Part shown: positions 1 to 8,230 of the stretch, piece after piece
Layout of the letters: every line of letters starts with the position of its first letter
Numbering within the stretch: position 1 is the stretch's first letter
Assembly: GCF_016651105.1 (NCBI RefSeq)
Contig: NZ_JAEKEL010000002.1
Coordinates: 248,001 to 312,000 of the forward strand
DNA: 64,000 nt
Origin: Pseudomonas sp. TH15
Lineage (GTDB): Bacteria > Pseudomonadota > Gammaproteobacteria > Pseudomonadales > Pseudomonadaceae
Reading direction: 5' to 3'
Notes under the pieces: generated by a model
The model's input: only the letters and a program-made list of their open reading frames with translations
Told to the model about the DNA's origin: nothing
Databases searched by the model: none
Program-made: the position numbers and the translations under genes

Positions 1-137
1 TCGATCATTTCCAGACCAAGCTGCTGCACCTGGCGGACGGTTTCCAGACGACCACAGGCCAACGCCTGGCGCAGACTCGCCATCAACGGCTCAAGGGTTT
101 CATGGAACTGTTCAAGGAAGAAATCGGCGTCTGCTGA
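1..137 (+). CDS. HD-domain phosphohydrolase, C-terminal fragment
   Basis: Only the last 44 codons are inside the window, read in the frame that ends at the TGA at 135-137. The fragment (DHFQTKLLHLADGF, then GQRLAQTRHQRLKGFMELF) resembles the C-terminal end of YedJ-like HD-superfamily hydrolases, where a conserved helix reads roughly HFYEKLLKL and is followed by an AxxRHxFMxxF segment. The catalytic HD residues would lie upstream, so activity cannot be judged. The identification rests on this tail alone. Confidence 0.6.
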   Translation, partial: DHFQTKLLHLADGFQTTTGQRLAQTRHQRLKGFMELFKEEIGVC

Positions 138-249
138 ACCCCTTACTCCGGTCCGCGCTAACCCTGAAATCGGCAACCTCGGACCTAACATCGGCGACTT
201 GCATGGTAGATAGATGAAGCGCTCATTTATCTGGTCAAGGAACCGCCTC

Positions 250-1446
250 ATGTCTACCGCCCCACCCCAGGTCTCAAGCAAGTTGTTCGGCCTGTTTTGC
301 CTCGCCAGTTACCTGCTGTCGCTGTCCTATGGCGCGACGTTTTTGCTCTCGCTGTTGATCGGTTCCCGGGGTGGCAATGAGCATGACGCCGGCAGCGTGA
401 TTTCGGCGGCAATGCTCAGCACTTTTGCGGCGGTGATTGTCTCCGGGCATCTATCGGACCTGCTCGGTGCAGCGCGTTCGATCGCCCTGTTCGGTCTATT
501 GCTGGTGGCGGCGAGCCTGGGCTTCGCGCTGACACCGGGCTTCGGTAACTTGCTGCTGTTTTTCGGTCTGTTGCTGGGGCTCGGCTGGGGCGTGTTCTAC
601 ACCTTGGGGCCGATCATTGTGGCGAGCCTGGTCACGCCGTCCCAACGAGCTAAATACTTTGCGTTGCTGTCGGGCAGCATGATGACCGGCATTGGCAGCG
701 GCCCGTTGCTGGGTCGCGCCGCCAGCGCGTTGGGCTATCCGGTGACAGCGGCATTTTACCTGGCAGCGCTGGCCAGCCTGATCGGCGTGGTGCTGTTCTG
801 GCGTCTCGGCGCGCGATTGCAAAGCACGCAAGCCACGTCCGCCGCGAGAATCAGCTGGCAGGCGACCACCCAAGTGCTCGGCTCGCGCGCGGTGTTTGCG
901 ATCATCATGGTCGGCCTCGGTGGTTGCGTATTTGGCGGCCTGTCGAGTTTCCAGACCAGTTACGCCGCTGCGCGATCGCTGGACTACTCGTTGTTCTTTC
1001 TGGGCTTCATGAGTGCGGCGATCAGCAGTCGGATGTTGATTGCAGGCTATGTGGTCAAGCGCGATCCGCTGTGGGCGTCGTGCCTGCTGTCGGGGTTGAT
1101 GCTGGGTTCGATTGTGATGTTCGCGTTTGGTGTGCACAGCGGATTCAGTTATCTGTTGGCGGCGATCATGCTCGGGGTCGGTTATGGCCTGACTTACTCG
1201 GTGATCAACGGACTGGCGGCTAATGAAGCACCGTCTGGCACCACCTCGCAGGCGCTGTTGCTGTTCAGTCTTTCTTACTTCATCGGCGTGTTCGGCTTTC
1301 CGTTGCTGGCCGGGAAAATCATCGTTGAACAGGGCATGGCGACGTTGCTGCTCACGGTATTGGCAGTCGCGCTTTTTAACTGGCTGATCACCGTGGGTCG
1401 TCTGCTCTGGCGTCGATTCAACGTCAAAACGGCGACGGCGATCTAG
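250..1446 (+). CDS. MFS transporter
   Basis: A 398-residue, very hydrophobic protein with about 12 predicted membrane segments, typical of the major facilitator superfamily. The loop between segments 2 and 3 has the form GHLSDLLGAAR, matching the family motif GxLxDrxGrrr. The longest frame begins at 214, but AAGGAA at 237-242 sits seven bases before the ATG at 250, so the protein is read as starting MSTAPPQ. The substrate cannot be told from sequence. The gene stands alone, with small unrelated genes downstream and no regulator next to it. A drug or metabolite exporter is as likely as a sugar or acid importer. Confidence 0.85.
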   Translation: MSTAPPQVSSKLFGLFCLASYLLSLSYGATFLLSLLIGSRGGNEHDAGSVISAAMLSTFAAVIVSGHLSDLLGAARSIALFGLLLVAASLGFALTPGFGNLLLFFGLLLGLGWGVFYTLGPIIVASLVTPSQRAKYFALLSGSMMTGIGSGPLLGRAASALGYPVTAAFYLAALASLIGVVLFWRLGARLQSTQATSAARISWQATTQVLGSRAVFAIIMVGLGGCVFGGLSSFQTSYAAARSLDYSLFFLGFMSAAISSRMLIAGYVVKRDPLWASCLLSGLMLGSIVMFAFGVHSGFSYLLAAIMLGVGYGLTYSVINGLAANEAPSGTTSQALLLFSLSYFIGVFGFPLLAGKIIVEQGMATLLLTVLAVALFNWLITVGRLLWRRFNVKTATAI

Positions 1447-1528
1447 ACCGTTCGTCGTTCCTCAGGCACCAATCCGATCATAGGGCAGACCAACGACAGG
1501 TAAGGATTCCAATCACTGGAGAAGCCCT

Positions 1529-1870
1529 ATGATCTCGTCAAGGTTGACCGCTTTCGTATTCAGCGCCCTGCTCTGCCCCGCGGTTTTCGCCGCATCCGCC
1601 ACCGCAGCAGGGACCGGCCCTACCGATCCGACCCCGGCACCCCGCGCCCCCGCCATCAACAGTGCCCCCGGCATGAACACCGATGGCTCAGGCGTACCAT
1701 TGATCAACCAACCTCCCGCCACGGGCACTGACCCGCGACTCCAGGGCAGCGACGCCGGCCGTCAAGGCGGGATGAACATGCCGGACACCCAGACACCCGA
1801 TAACGCTGGCAGCGGTATCGGCTCGAAAACCACAACCAGTGGTTCGGATTCCGAAGGTGCCGACCAATAG
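1529..1870 (+). CDS. Small secreted protein of unknown function
   Basis: A 113-residue protein. The first 20 or so residues form a good signal peptide (MISSRLTAFVFSALLCPAVFA, cut after AxA). The mature part is rich in Pro, Gly, Thr, Ser and Asp, has no further hydrophobic stretch or cysteine, and is probably disordered in the periplasm. GGAGAAG lies a few bases before the ATG. No family is recognised. Together with the next two small genes it makes a group of three short plus-strand genes of the sort often induced by stress or stationary phase in Pseudomonas, but that link is inference. Confidence 0.7.
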   Translation: MISSRLTAFVFSALLCPAVFAASATAAGTGPTDPTPAPRAPAINSAPGMNTDGSGVPLINQPPATGTDPRLQGSDAGRQGGMNMPDTQTPDNAGSGIGSKTTTSGSDSEGADQ

Positions 1871-1923
1871 TTCGCCGACGCGAGTACCGCAACACCCTAT
1901 CCACATCCATGAAAGAGGTAACC

Positions 1924-2178
1924 ATGAACGTCGATAAAAACCTGGAAAAAGAAGTCCTGACCCGTCTGTTGCACGCCCACCCAAGCGGTTTGGGCAAGGA
2001 GGTCCTGGACAATTACCGGGGGGAGAAAGTCGTGGCCAATACCCTCGCCGCTTTGCAGGATCGCGGACTGATCCACCATGGTCATGTGACCTGTAACGAG
2101 GCTGGCGAGCATTCACTGAGCTTGCCGATCAAACTCAGCGCGGCGGGGGTTGAGGCGGCGCGCAAGCTCGATAGCTGA
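1924..2178 (+). CDS. Small hypothetical protein, possible winged-helix fold
   Basis: 84 residues starting MNVDKNLEK. The frame is open from an ATG at 1909, but AAAGAGGT at 1913-1920 is placed correctly for the ATG at 1924. The sequence (LTRLLHAHPSG, then VVANTLAALQDRGLIHHG, then a short beta-like segment) resembles a small winged-helix domain of the kind that forms dimers or binds DNA, although no signature can be assigned. It is soluble, with no signal peptide. It lies 53 bases after the secreted protein gene and may share its transcript. Confidence 0.65.
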   Translation: MNVDKNLEKEVLTRLLHAHPSGLGKEVLDNYRGEKVVANTLAALQDRGLIHHGHVTCNEAGEHSLSLPIKLSAAGVEAARKLDS

Positions 2179-2205
2179 GCAAAGTGATCGTGTGATCGTT
2201 AATCA

Positions 2206-2279
2206 TGTAGGGGCTGCCGCAGGCTGCGATCTGTTGATTTTGAAGATCAACAGATCGCAGCCTGCGGCGGCTCCTACAT
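2206..2279. repeat. REP pair, GATCGCAGCCT type, inverted
   Basis: Two copies of a REP-like element face each other. The left arm (TGTAGGGGCTGCCGCAGG...) pairs with the right arm ending GGCGGCTCCTACA through a stem of about 33 bases around a short loop. It lies between the small genes ending at 2178 and starting at 2313. The same element type recurs at 28435, 53948 and about 61161. Confidence 0.85.
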
Positions 2280-2312
2280 TGAAAATCATCTGCTGATGCA
2301 AGGAGAAATCCC

Positions 2313-2693
2313 ATGCCTCGTGGAAGCAAAGACAAATACACCGCCGAGCAAAAACGCAAGGCCGAGCACATTGAAGAAAGCTACGAACACAAAGGTGTTT
2401 CGAAGGATGAGGCCGAAGCCCGGGCCTGGGCGACGGTGAACAAGCAGTCGGGCGGCGGCGAACGGGCCGGTGGTTCCGGGCGCAGGAAACCGGCAAGTGC
2501 CAAATCTGAAGATCGTAAAGAGTCGTCCCGTCGGGCGGTGGCCAGCCGTGAAGGTCATTCGCGTAACAGCAAGGCTTCGCGGGACACGCAAACCGTCGAC
2601 AGTTTGATGAAAGAAGCCCGGGCGAAGAAGATTCCGGGGCGGTCGGGGATGCGTAAGCAAGAGCTGATAGAGGCGTTGCGCAAGGCTGGCTGA
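2313..2693 (+). CDS. Small basic protein with C-terminal Rho-N/SAP-like motif
   Basis: 126 residues, strongly basic and hydrophilic. The N-terminal third (MPRGSKDKYTAEQKRKAEHIE, then KGVSKDEAEARAWATVNKQSGGG) is a charged helical segment seen in small Pseudomonas proteins that are often loosely labelled plasmid stabilisation proteins. The middle is Ser/Arg/Lys-rich and probably disordered. The last 35 residues (VDSLMKEARAKKIPGRSGMRKQELIEAL) fit a Rho N-terminal or SAP-like helix-extended-loop-helix motif, which binds nucleic acid in other proteins. AAGGAGA precedes the ATG. A nucleic-acid-binding role is inferred; no toxin partner or plasmid gene is nearby. Confidence 0.75.
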   Translation: MPRGSKDKYTAEQKRKAEHIEESYEHKGVSKDEAEARAWATVNKQSGGGERAGGSGRRKPASAKSEDRKESSRRAVASREGHSRNSKASRDTQTVDSLMKEARAKKIPGRSGMRKQELIEALRKAG

Positions 2694-2724
2694 CGGTCAG
2701 GATTTGTGTTGGGTTTGAAGGCCC

Positions 2725-2792
2725 CTTCGCGGGCAAGCCTCGCTCCTACGGATATACGCGATCCCCTGTAGGAGCGAGGCTTGCCCGCGAAG
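2725..2792. repeat. REP pair, perfect 25-bp inverted repeat
   Basis: CTTCGCGGGCAAGCCTCGCT plus five bases at 2725-2749 is repeated exactly in reverse at 2768-2792 around an 18-base loop. It sits between two convergent genes (ends at 2693 and 2801) and could stop transcription or protect mRNA ends. Confidence 0.9.
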
Positions 2793-2800
2793 ACGTCGGT

Positions 2801-3730
2801 TCAATCACCAAAAGTCTTACGGATCAACGCATCCACTTCAGCAGCCCCCGGCGAAGTCGCCGGCCCCCACCGTGTAACGGCCAAAGCCGCCGCCGCATTT
2901 GCCCGCCGTGCCGCCTCAACCGCCGCCAACCCTTGCGCCAACCCGGCCACAAACACCCCAGCATGGGCATCCCCGGCACCGTTGCTGTCCACCGCATCAA
3001 CCTTGAACCCCGGCACGTGCTGACGCTCGCCACGCTGGCTGATCCAGCAGCCCTGCGGCCCATCGCGCACCACCATCAACACCTCGGCCGGCAGATGATC
3101 GACCAACCGATCCAACGCCTCGGCGATGTTTGGCGCGCCGGTAAACTTCAGCGCCTCGACGCCGTTGCTGGTCCACAAATCGATACGCGCCAGCAAGGCT
3201 TGCATCAATGGTTCATCCGGCGAATCCACCAACGGTCCCGGATCGAACACCACGTTGATCCCCTTCGGCAAACCCAGCACCCAATCCACCAGCGCCTGGG
3301 CCTTGCCGCTATGCAGCAGGCTGTAGCCACTGACGTAGACATAGTCACCCACCTCGGCCGGCACGCTGGCCAAATCTTCAGCAGTCACTTCGCCTTCAGC
3401 GCCGATGTAGGAAATGAAACTGCGCTCAGCCGAGGCGTCGGTCACCGCGACGCACAATCCGGTATCGCGCTCGGCGCTGTGAGTGATGCCGATCCGAATG
3501 CCTTCGGTCCTCATCGCCTCCCGGGCCAGGTCGCCAAAACGCCCGGTGCCATGGCGACCTAGGTAGACCACCGGCAAGCCATTACGCTGGGCCGCAGCCA
3601 TCACGTTGAACCCGCCGCCGGCTTCGAAACTGGCGGATTGCGCCAACACGTCGCCGCCCGCCTGAGGCAGTTTATCCACGGCCATGACCAGGTCGATGAT
3701 GACCTGGCCGGTGTGCAACAGCTTAGGCAT
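2801..3730 (-). CDS. PfkB-family sugar/nucleoside kinase
   Basis: 309 residues of the ribokinase/PfkB fold. The glycine-rich substrate motif EAGGGFNVMAAAQRNG lies at about residues 37-51. The second signature, NGAGDAHAGVF, lies at about 250-260, with Asp254 as the expected catalytic base. The ATG at 3730 overlaps the stop of the upstream permease gene (C-ATG-CCTAA), so the two are translationally coupled; a longer frame uses only a weak TTG. It is the last gene of an operon with a permease, an ADP-ribosylglycohydrolase-like enzyme and a GntR regulator. It probably phosphorylates the sugar or nucleoside that the pathway releases; the exact substrate is not evident. Confidence 0.85.
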   Translation of the reverse strand: MPKLLHTGQVIIDLVMAVDKLPQAGGDVLAQSASFEAGGGFNVMAAAQRNGLPVVYLGRHGTGRFGDLAREAMRTEGIRIGITHSAERDTGLCVAVTDASAERSFISYIGAEGEVTAEDLASVPAEVGDYVYVSGYSLLHSGKAQALVDWVLGLPKGINVVFDPGPLVDSPDEPLMQALLARIDLWTSNGVEALKFTGAPNIAEALDRLVDHLPAEVLMVVRDGPQGCWISQRGERQHVPGFKVDAVDSNGAGDAHAGVFVAGLAQGLAAVEAARRANAAAALAVTRWGPATSPGAAEVDALIRKTFGD

Positions 3731-5189
3731 GAGCGTTCTCAATCAGTGCAGCGCGACGATCCTTGGCCCCGCCGAGTACAAAGTAAATCCCGCCGGCCAC
3801 CAGGAAGGTCACGATCCAGCCGAGGCCGTTATGGCCCAGCCAGGAGTCGGACAGGAAGCCGCGGAACCAGATGTTTTCTGCAGTGGTGCCGATGGTGGTG
3901 AAGCTGAAACCCAGCACAATCGCGAATGCCCACGCACCGAAGGCGCGCCATTCGATGCCGCCGCGATACCAGTAGGCGCTGCTCGGGCTGACGTCCAGCA
4001 AGTCTTTGGGGCTGTAGTAATGACGATGAATCAGGTCGACCACGAAGATCCCGACCCACGCGGTGATGGGCACTGCCAGCAGGGAAATGAAGGTGATGAA
4101 CGGACCGTAGAAACTGTCGGCAATCAGCATGAAGTAGATCGAGCCGGCGAAGATCGCGACGATATCAACCACCACTGCGTACACCCGCTTGACCTTCAGG
4201 CCGAGGGTCAGCGTGGTCAAACCGGCGGAGTACACCGACAGGTTGTTCGACAGCAGCAACCCGCCGAACGCGGTGATCAGGTACGGCACGGCCATCCAGG
4301 TCGGCAGCATGTCGCGGATCGCGATGATCGGGTCAGTGGCTTGGGCCAGGTCGTTATTGCCCACCGAGAGCAAGCCGCCGAGGGTGATCAGCAGCACCAG
4401 CGGAATCCCCGCACCGAATGCGGCCGAGGCCACCAGGCGCACGGCTTTGACGCTGCGGTGCTGATAGCGCGACATGTCCGCGCCAGCGTTGGCCCAGCCA
4501 ATCCCAGTGCCGGCCGCCATGGTGCCGACGCCGATGATCATTGCACTCAGTGGTGCCGGCGTGGCGTTGAACACCGCGCTCCAGTCGATGGTCGCGCAGA
4601 GGAAACCGCCGACCACAATGTTCAGCGCGCCGAACACATAGGTCGCCCACTTCTGGATCACCAACAACGTAGCGTGGCCCAGGCCAGACACCGACAGGGT
4701 CAACAGGACGAAAATCGCAATGAAGATCAGCGTCAGCACGGGTGCGCTTTTGGCTTCTACAGGCGAACCGAACAGGATCGAGCACAACGACAACAACACG
4801 AACGCGGCGGTGGTGGTGTTGACCGTTTCCCAACCCAGGCGGGACATCAGCGAGACCACGGTCGGGCCGATGTTGCCGCGCACGCCGAAGATCGCTCGTG
4901 ACAGGGTCAGACTCGGTGCGCGACCACGACGGCCGGCGATGGAGATGATCCCGACCACCGCGAACGAACCGGCTGCACCAAGGATTGCGACGATGATCGC
5001 CTGCCAAATGGCCAACCCGCGAAAGGCCACGAGGGTCGCGCCCAACGGCAGGCCGAGGATTGAAATATTGGCGGCGAACCAGACCCAGAACAGTTGCAGC
5101 GGATGACCGTTGCACTCGCTTTCCGGCACCGGCTCGATACCGCGGGTTTCCAGTTGCCCGGCGCTTGGCCCGGCGTTCGATGAACTCAT
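3723..5189 (-). CDS. NCS1-family nucleobase/nucleoside permease
   Basis: 488 residues with about 12 hydrophobic segments and the look of the nucleobase:cation symporter-1 family (CodB/PucI type): an N-terminal PVPESE stretch before the first membrane segment, then GLPLGATLVAF and later SRAIFGVRGN. CAGGAG lies just before the ATG at 5189, so MSSSNAG is preferred to the ATG at 5210. NCS1 members carry cytosine, purines, allantoin, hydantoins or nucleosides. Because its neighbours are a glycohydrolase-fold enzyme and a PfkB kinase, a nucleoside or N-riboside is the most economical guess. Its stop overlaps the kinase start. Confidence 0.87.
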   Translation of the reverse strand: MSSSNAGPSAGQLETRGIEPVPESECNGHPLQLFWVWFAANISILGLPLGATLVAFRGLAIWQAIIVAILGAAGSFAVVGIISIAGRRGRAPSLTLSRAIFGVRGNIGPTVVSLMSRLGWETVNTTTAAFVLLSLCSILFGSPVEAKSAPVLTLIFIAIFVLLTLSVSGLGHATLLVIQKWATYVFGALNIVVGGFLCATIDWSAVFNATPAPLSAMIIGVGTMAAGTGIGWANAGADMSRYQHRSVKAVRLVASAAFGAGIPLVLLITLGGLLSVGNNDLAQATDPIIAIRDMLPTWMAVPYLITAFGGLLLSNNLSVYSAGLTTLTLGLKVKRVYAVVVDIVAIFAGSIYFMLIADSFYGPFITFISLLAVPITAWVGIFVVDLIHRHYYSPKDLLDVSPSSAYWYRGGIEWRAFGAWAFAIVLGFSFTTIGTTAENIWFRGFLSDSWLGHNGLGWIVTFLVAGGIYFVLGGAKDRRAALIENAHA

Positions 5190-5312
5190 GTTGGATGCTC
5201 CTGTTGCCATTGTTTTGGTTGTGGGCAGTTTCGGAAGTCGACATCACATCCCGGCAGTCCTGGCCGTCTTCGTGCTTTCCGTTGCGGGTAAAAAATCAGA
5301 TCGGCGGCGCGC

Positions 5313-5391
5313 CCTTCGCGAGCAAGCCCGCTCCCACAGGGGATTTGTGTCGTGCACAGATCAAATGTGGGAGCGGGCTTGCTCGCGAAGG
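5313..5391. repeat. REP pair, GCGAGCAAGCCCGCTCCCACA type
   Basis: An inverted repeat with arms of about 26 bases (5313-5338 and 5366-5391). It lies inside the presumed operon, in the gap of about 213 bases between the hydrolase gene and the permease gene, where it could stabilise or separate the upstream part of the message. Confidence 0.9.
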
Positions 5392-5402
5392 CGTCAGCCC
5401 GG

Positions 5403-6401
5403 TCAGCGCAAAGCCAACAGGCCTTTCACCAACGGTTCAAGCTCCAGACCATTCACGGCTTTGATCTCGTCGATCATCGCCACCGGCCAACTCTCAAGCC
5501 CCAGACAAGCCCCAAGCATTGCGCCAAGAATCGCCGCAATGGTGTCGGTGTCGCCGCCCAGACTGGCAGCCATGCACACCGCTTCGAAGGCGTTCATCTC
5601 GCCAATGGCCACTTGCTGGGCCAGGGCAAACGAGACCACCACCGATTCCTGCGAAGCCACCGAGGTGCCGATCACGTCGTACAGCAAGTCCGCCAACAAG
5701 GCCTTGTCGCTGTCGACGCTGATGGTCCGCGCCCAACTGATCCGCGAGGCGATACGTCCGCCAGCGACCCAGTGACCATGGCTTTCAGCTTGCTGGGCGA
5801 TCTGCATGCCCAGGTTCAAAGCCTCGCCCAGGTCCATGCCATTGATGCCGGCCGAGACCACCGCCGCCACCGCCGCCGCACTGGAAATCCCCAGCGTGGT
5901 GTTGTGGGTGACTTGGCAGGCTTGCACCACGGCTTTAATGAAGCGCTGCGGATCGGCGACATCCGCCGCGATCCCGACCGGGGTGATGCGCATCGCTGCG
6001 CCATTGGTGGTGCCGTAGCGCCCCGCCTCTTCCGGCGAATGACCGGCGAGAATCATCTCGATCGCGCGTTTGGTCGAAGGGCCGAGCAAATCCTGCGAGC
6101 CCTTGGCCTGCATCTCGGCTTCCCACTCGATCAGCCGCTGGGCGAGCACGGCCGGTTCGATCCGGCCTTCATCCTCAATCAGCAACTGACCGACCAGGAT
6201 CGCCTGTTCGGTGTCGTCGGTGATCGAGCCTTTGGGCATGTTGGCGGCGATTGGTTGATCGGGACCGGCATCTTCCAGGTCAGTGATTTCGCCGAAGCGC
6301 GCCTTGATTTCGGCACGGCTCAGGGATTGGGTCGGCATGCCCAGGGCGTCGCCTAACGCCAGGCCATAGAACGCGCCCAAGGCACGGTTGAGCGCGGTCA
6401 C
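5403..6401 (-). CDS. ADP-ribosylglycohydrolase-family enzyme
   Basis: 332 residues. The metal-binding motifs of the family are intact: GDALG at 17-21, TDDT at 61-64 and GGDTDT at 282-287, plus an NGAAMR motif near the middle. These hold the two Mg ions that cut an N- or O-glycosidic bond to ribose. The start is a GTG at 6401 that overlaps the regulator's TGA (GTGA) and follows GGAGAG; the longer frame to 6581 has a low-complexity Arg/Pro N-terminus that is a shadow of the regulator gene. Beside a nucleobase/nucleoside-type permease and a PfkB kinase, it is more likely to hydrolyse an imported riboside than to remove ADP-ribose from protein. Confidence 0.85.
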   Translation of the reverse strand: MTALNRALGAFYGLALGDALGMPTQSLSRAEIKARFGEITDLEDAGPDQPIAANMPKGSITDDTEQAILVGQLLIEDEGRIEPAVLAQRLIEWEAEMQAKGSQDLLGPSTKRAIEMILAGHSPEEAGRYGTTNGAAMRITPVGIAADVADPQRFIKAVVQACQVTHNTTLGISSAAAVAAVVSAGINGMDLGEALNLGMQIAQQAESHGHWVAGGRIASRISWARTISVDSDKALLADLLYDVIGTSVASQESVVVSFALAQQVAIGEMNAFEAVCMAASLGGDTDTIAAILGAMLGACLGLESWPVAMIDEIKAVNGLELEPLVKGLLALR

Positions 6402-7111
6402 TTTGACTCTCCAAATTGCAGGTGCAAACGAAAATGCACCGGGTCGAGCAGGCTTTCGACCTGTTCCATAAACCGGCCCTGACGGTCGTACGTGGTGCGC
6501 AGGGCCTTGAGGAATACCGTGCCGTGCGGACGACCGAGCAGGTCGGCGTCTTCGGCACTCAACGGCTCGGCGCCGATCCACTGATCACCGCGTTCGCCGA
6601 TGTAGCCGTAGGCAGCCAGGGTGATGGTCAGCGAGTTATCAATCAGGCCAACCCGCGGCAGGCTTTCCAGGCCTCCGGTGGCGGGCATCAGTGAACGTTC
6701 GAGGGACACCAGCGTGCCGTCGTTGGAACGGCGACGACGATCAAGGGTGATGAACTTCTCGGTGCCGAACCGCGGCAGCAAGTCAGGACGAGTGACCGCC
6801 TCGAGCCGCAGCACTTCGGTATTGATCAGCGCCCCGCTGTCCGCCAGGGCCTGGGCCCAACCACTGCGCTGATCGAGCACCACACCGTCGAAGGTGACGA
6901 TGGAGCCGACTCCGCTTTGCGTGGCGATGTAGTTGCGCCTCTTCAGTTCGGCCAGGGCTTCACGCAGCGTGCCGCGGCTGACCTTGAATTCTTGAGCCAA
7001 CTGATGCTCGCCCGGCAACAGAAAACCGTCCTCCATGAGGCCGCTTTCGATGCGCCGGATGAGTTCGTCGACCACCCGTTGTTTCTTGTCAAATCGAACC
7101 TGTCTAATCAT
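6398..7111 (-). CDS. GntR-family regulator with UTRA domain
   Basis: 237 residues. The N-terminal winged helix-turn-helix (PGEHQLAQEFKVSRGTLREAL, about residues 35-55) is followed by a UTRA effector domain of the HutC/FarR type, which usually binds a small metabolite. The ATG at 7111 (MIRQVRF) is chosen because the extra 26 residues of the longest frame are not family-like; there is no strong Shine-Dalgarno sequence, and the start may be nearly leaderless. It is the first gene of the operon that continues into the hydrolase (4-base overlap), permease and kinase, so it probably represses that operon and is released by the substrate or an intermediate. Confidence 0.85.
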   Translation of the reverse strand: MIRQVRFDKKQRVVDELIRRIESGLMEDGFLLPGEHQLAQEFKVSRGTLREALAELKRRNYIATQSGVGSIVTFDGVVLDQRSGWAQALADSGALINTEVLRLEAVTRPDLLPRFGTEKFITLDRRRRSNDGTLVSLERSLMPATGGLESLPRVGLIDNSLTITLAAYGYIGERGDQWIGAEPLSAEDADLLGRPHGTVFLKALRTTYDRQGRFMEQVESLLDPVHFRLHLQFGESK

Positions 7112-7197
7112 GTACAAAGTGATAACCGAAACAGGGTCGGGCGAGCAAGGAATTTTTTGAGGGAGGTGACGGAAGGCGGGAACGATCACAGATCAAA

Positions 7198-7286
7198 TGT
7201 GGAAGCGGGCTTGCTCGCGAAAGCGGTCTGTCTGACACATCAATATTGAATGTGCCGACGCTTTCGCGAGCAAGCCCGCTCCCACA
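7198..7286. repeat. REP pair, GCGAGCAAGCCCGCTCCCACA type
   Basis: Inverted arms at 7198-7223 and 7261-7286 (one or two mismatches) separated by about 37 bases. It lies between araH, which ends at 7334, and the GntR gene upstream of the next operon. Confidence 0.9.
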
Positions 7287-7333
7287 CTGGACCTCCTGCC
7301 CCCACACATTTTGTGTGAGGCAGGTGAATTTAT

Positions 7334-8230
7334 TTAGCGTTGTTTCAGTCGGTCAATCACCACCGCCAGCAACAGGATCGAACCGCGAATCACATACTGA
7401 TAAAACGTATCGATGTTCTTCAGGTTCATCGCATTTTCGATGATCGCCAGAATCAACACCCCGGCAATCACATGCCGAATCATGCCGATCCCGCCACTCA
7501 ACGACACCCCGCCCAACACACAGGCGGAGATCACCGTCAGTTCAAAACCCTGGCCAATCATCGGCTGGCCCGAGGTCATGCGCGAGGCGAGAATCACCCC
7601 GGCCAACGCCCCGATCAAACCGTGCACGGCGAAGATGATGATTTTGGTCCGATCAACGTTCACCCCGGCCAGCAGCGCCGCTTCCTGGTTACCGCCGATG
7701 GCCATGGTGTTGCGCCCGTAGGTGGTGTAGTTCAGCAGCCAACCGAAAAACAGGAAGCAGACGATGGTGATCAGGATCGGTACCGGCACGCCGAACAACT
7801 GGCCGTTGCCGAATACGAAGAACTGCTCCTGCGACACGCCCACCGCTTTACCGTTGGCAAAAATGTACGCCAGACCACGGACGATCTGCATGGTCGCCAG
7901 CGTGGTGATTAACGCATTGACCCGCAACTTGGCGATCACAATCCCGTTGATCAACCCGACAATCAGGCCCATGAACAGCGCAGCGACAACACCGAGGAAC
8001 ACGCTGTCGGTGTCGCGCATCACCACCGCCGCGACCACGCCGGCGCAGGCAATCACCGAGCCCACCGACAAGTCGAAATGCCCGGACGCCAGGCAATACA
8101 ACATCGTGCACGCGGCAATCCCGGTGGTGGAAATCGCCAGCCCCAGGCCACGCATGTTCAGCGGCGACAGGAAGTTGTCGATCAGCAAGGTACACGCCAG
8201 GAAGATCGCGATGGCCGCCAGCAGCATCAC
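7334..8230 (-). CDS. araH: L-arabinose ABC transporter permease AraH, apparent 5' frameshift
   Basis: 298 residues of a sugar ABC permease of the RbsC/AraH type with about nine or ten membrane segments. It contains the EAA-like loop GGNQEAALLAGVN and GGVSLSGGIGMIRHVIAG. It follows araG and would form the membrane channel for arabinose. The natural start should be the ATG pair at 8304/8301, which sits behind GAGAGGTGA, but that frame stops after about 25 codons. The protein frame remains open upstream through codons reading PTPRKPLDLRRFLDDWVM with no good start. One missing base in the C run opposite 8281-8284 would join the two. As given, translation could start only at GTG 8233 or ATG 8230, losing about 24 cytoplasmic residues. 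Confidence 0.8.
   Translation of the reverse strand: MMLLAAIAIFLACTLLIDNFLSPLNMRGLGLAISTTGIAACTMLYCLASGHFDLSVGSVIACAGVVAAVVMRDTDSVFLGVVAALFMGLIVGLINGIVIAKLRVNALITTLATMQIVRGLAYIFANGKAVGVSQEQFFVFGNGQLFGVPVPILITIVCFLFFGWLLNYTTYGRNTMAIGGNQEAALLAGVNVDRTKIIIFAVHGLIGALAGVILASRMTSGQPMIGQGFELTVISACVLGGVSLSGGIGMIRHVIAGVLILAIIENAMNLKNIDTFYQYVIRGSILLLAVVIDRLKQR

Noticed and set aside
496..1137. Antisense frame in the MFS gene
   Set aside because: It is Arg/Gln/His-rich with no start context; the MFS protein on the other strand is convincing.
3684..4901. A 405-residue plus-strand frame over the NCS1 permease
   Set aside because: Its composition is extreme (Arg, Gln, His, Glu) and it has no family features. 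The minus-strand permease has clear membrane segments and neighbours.
3723..5210. Earlier ATG at 5210 for the permease
   Set aside because: CAGGAG lies between that ATG and the one at 5189, which places the ribosome binding site for the latter.
5403..6581. N-terminally extended ADP-ribosylglycohydrolase frame
   Set aside because: The extra 60 residues are Arg/Pro-rich and antiphase to the regulator gene. A GTG with GGAGAG in front overlaps the regulator stop at 6401.
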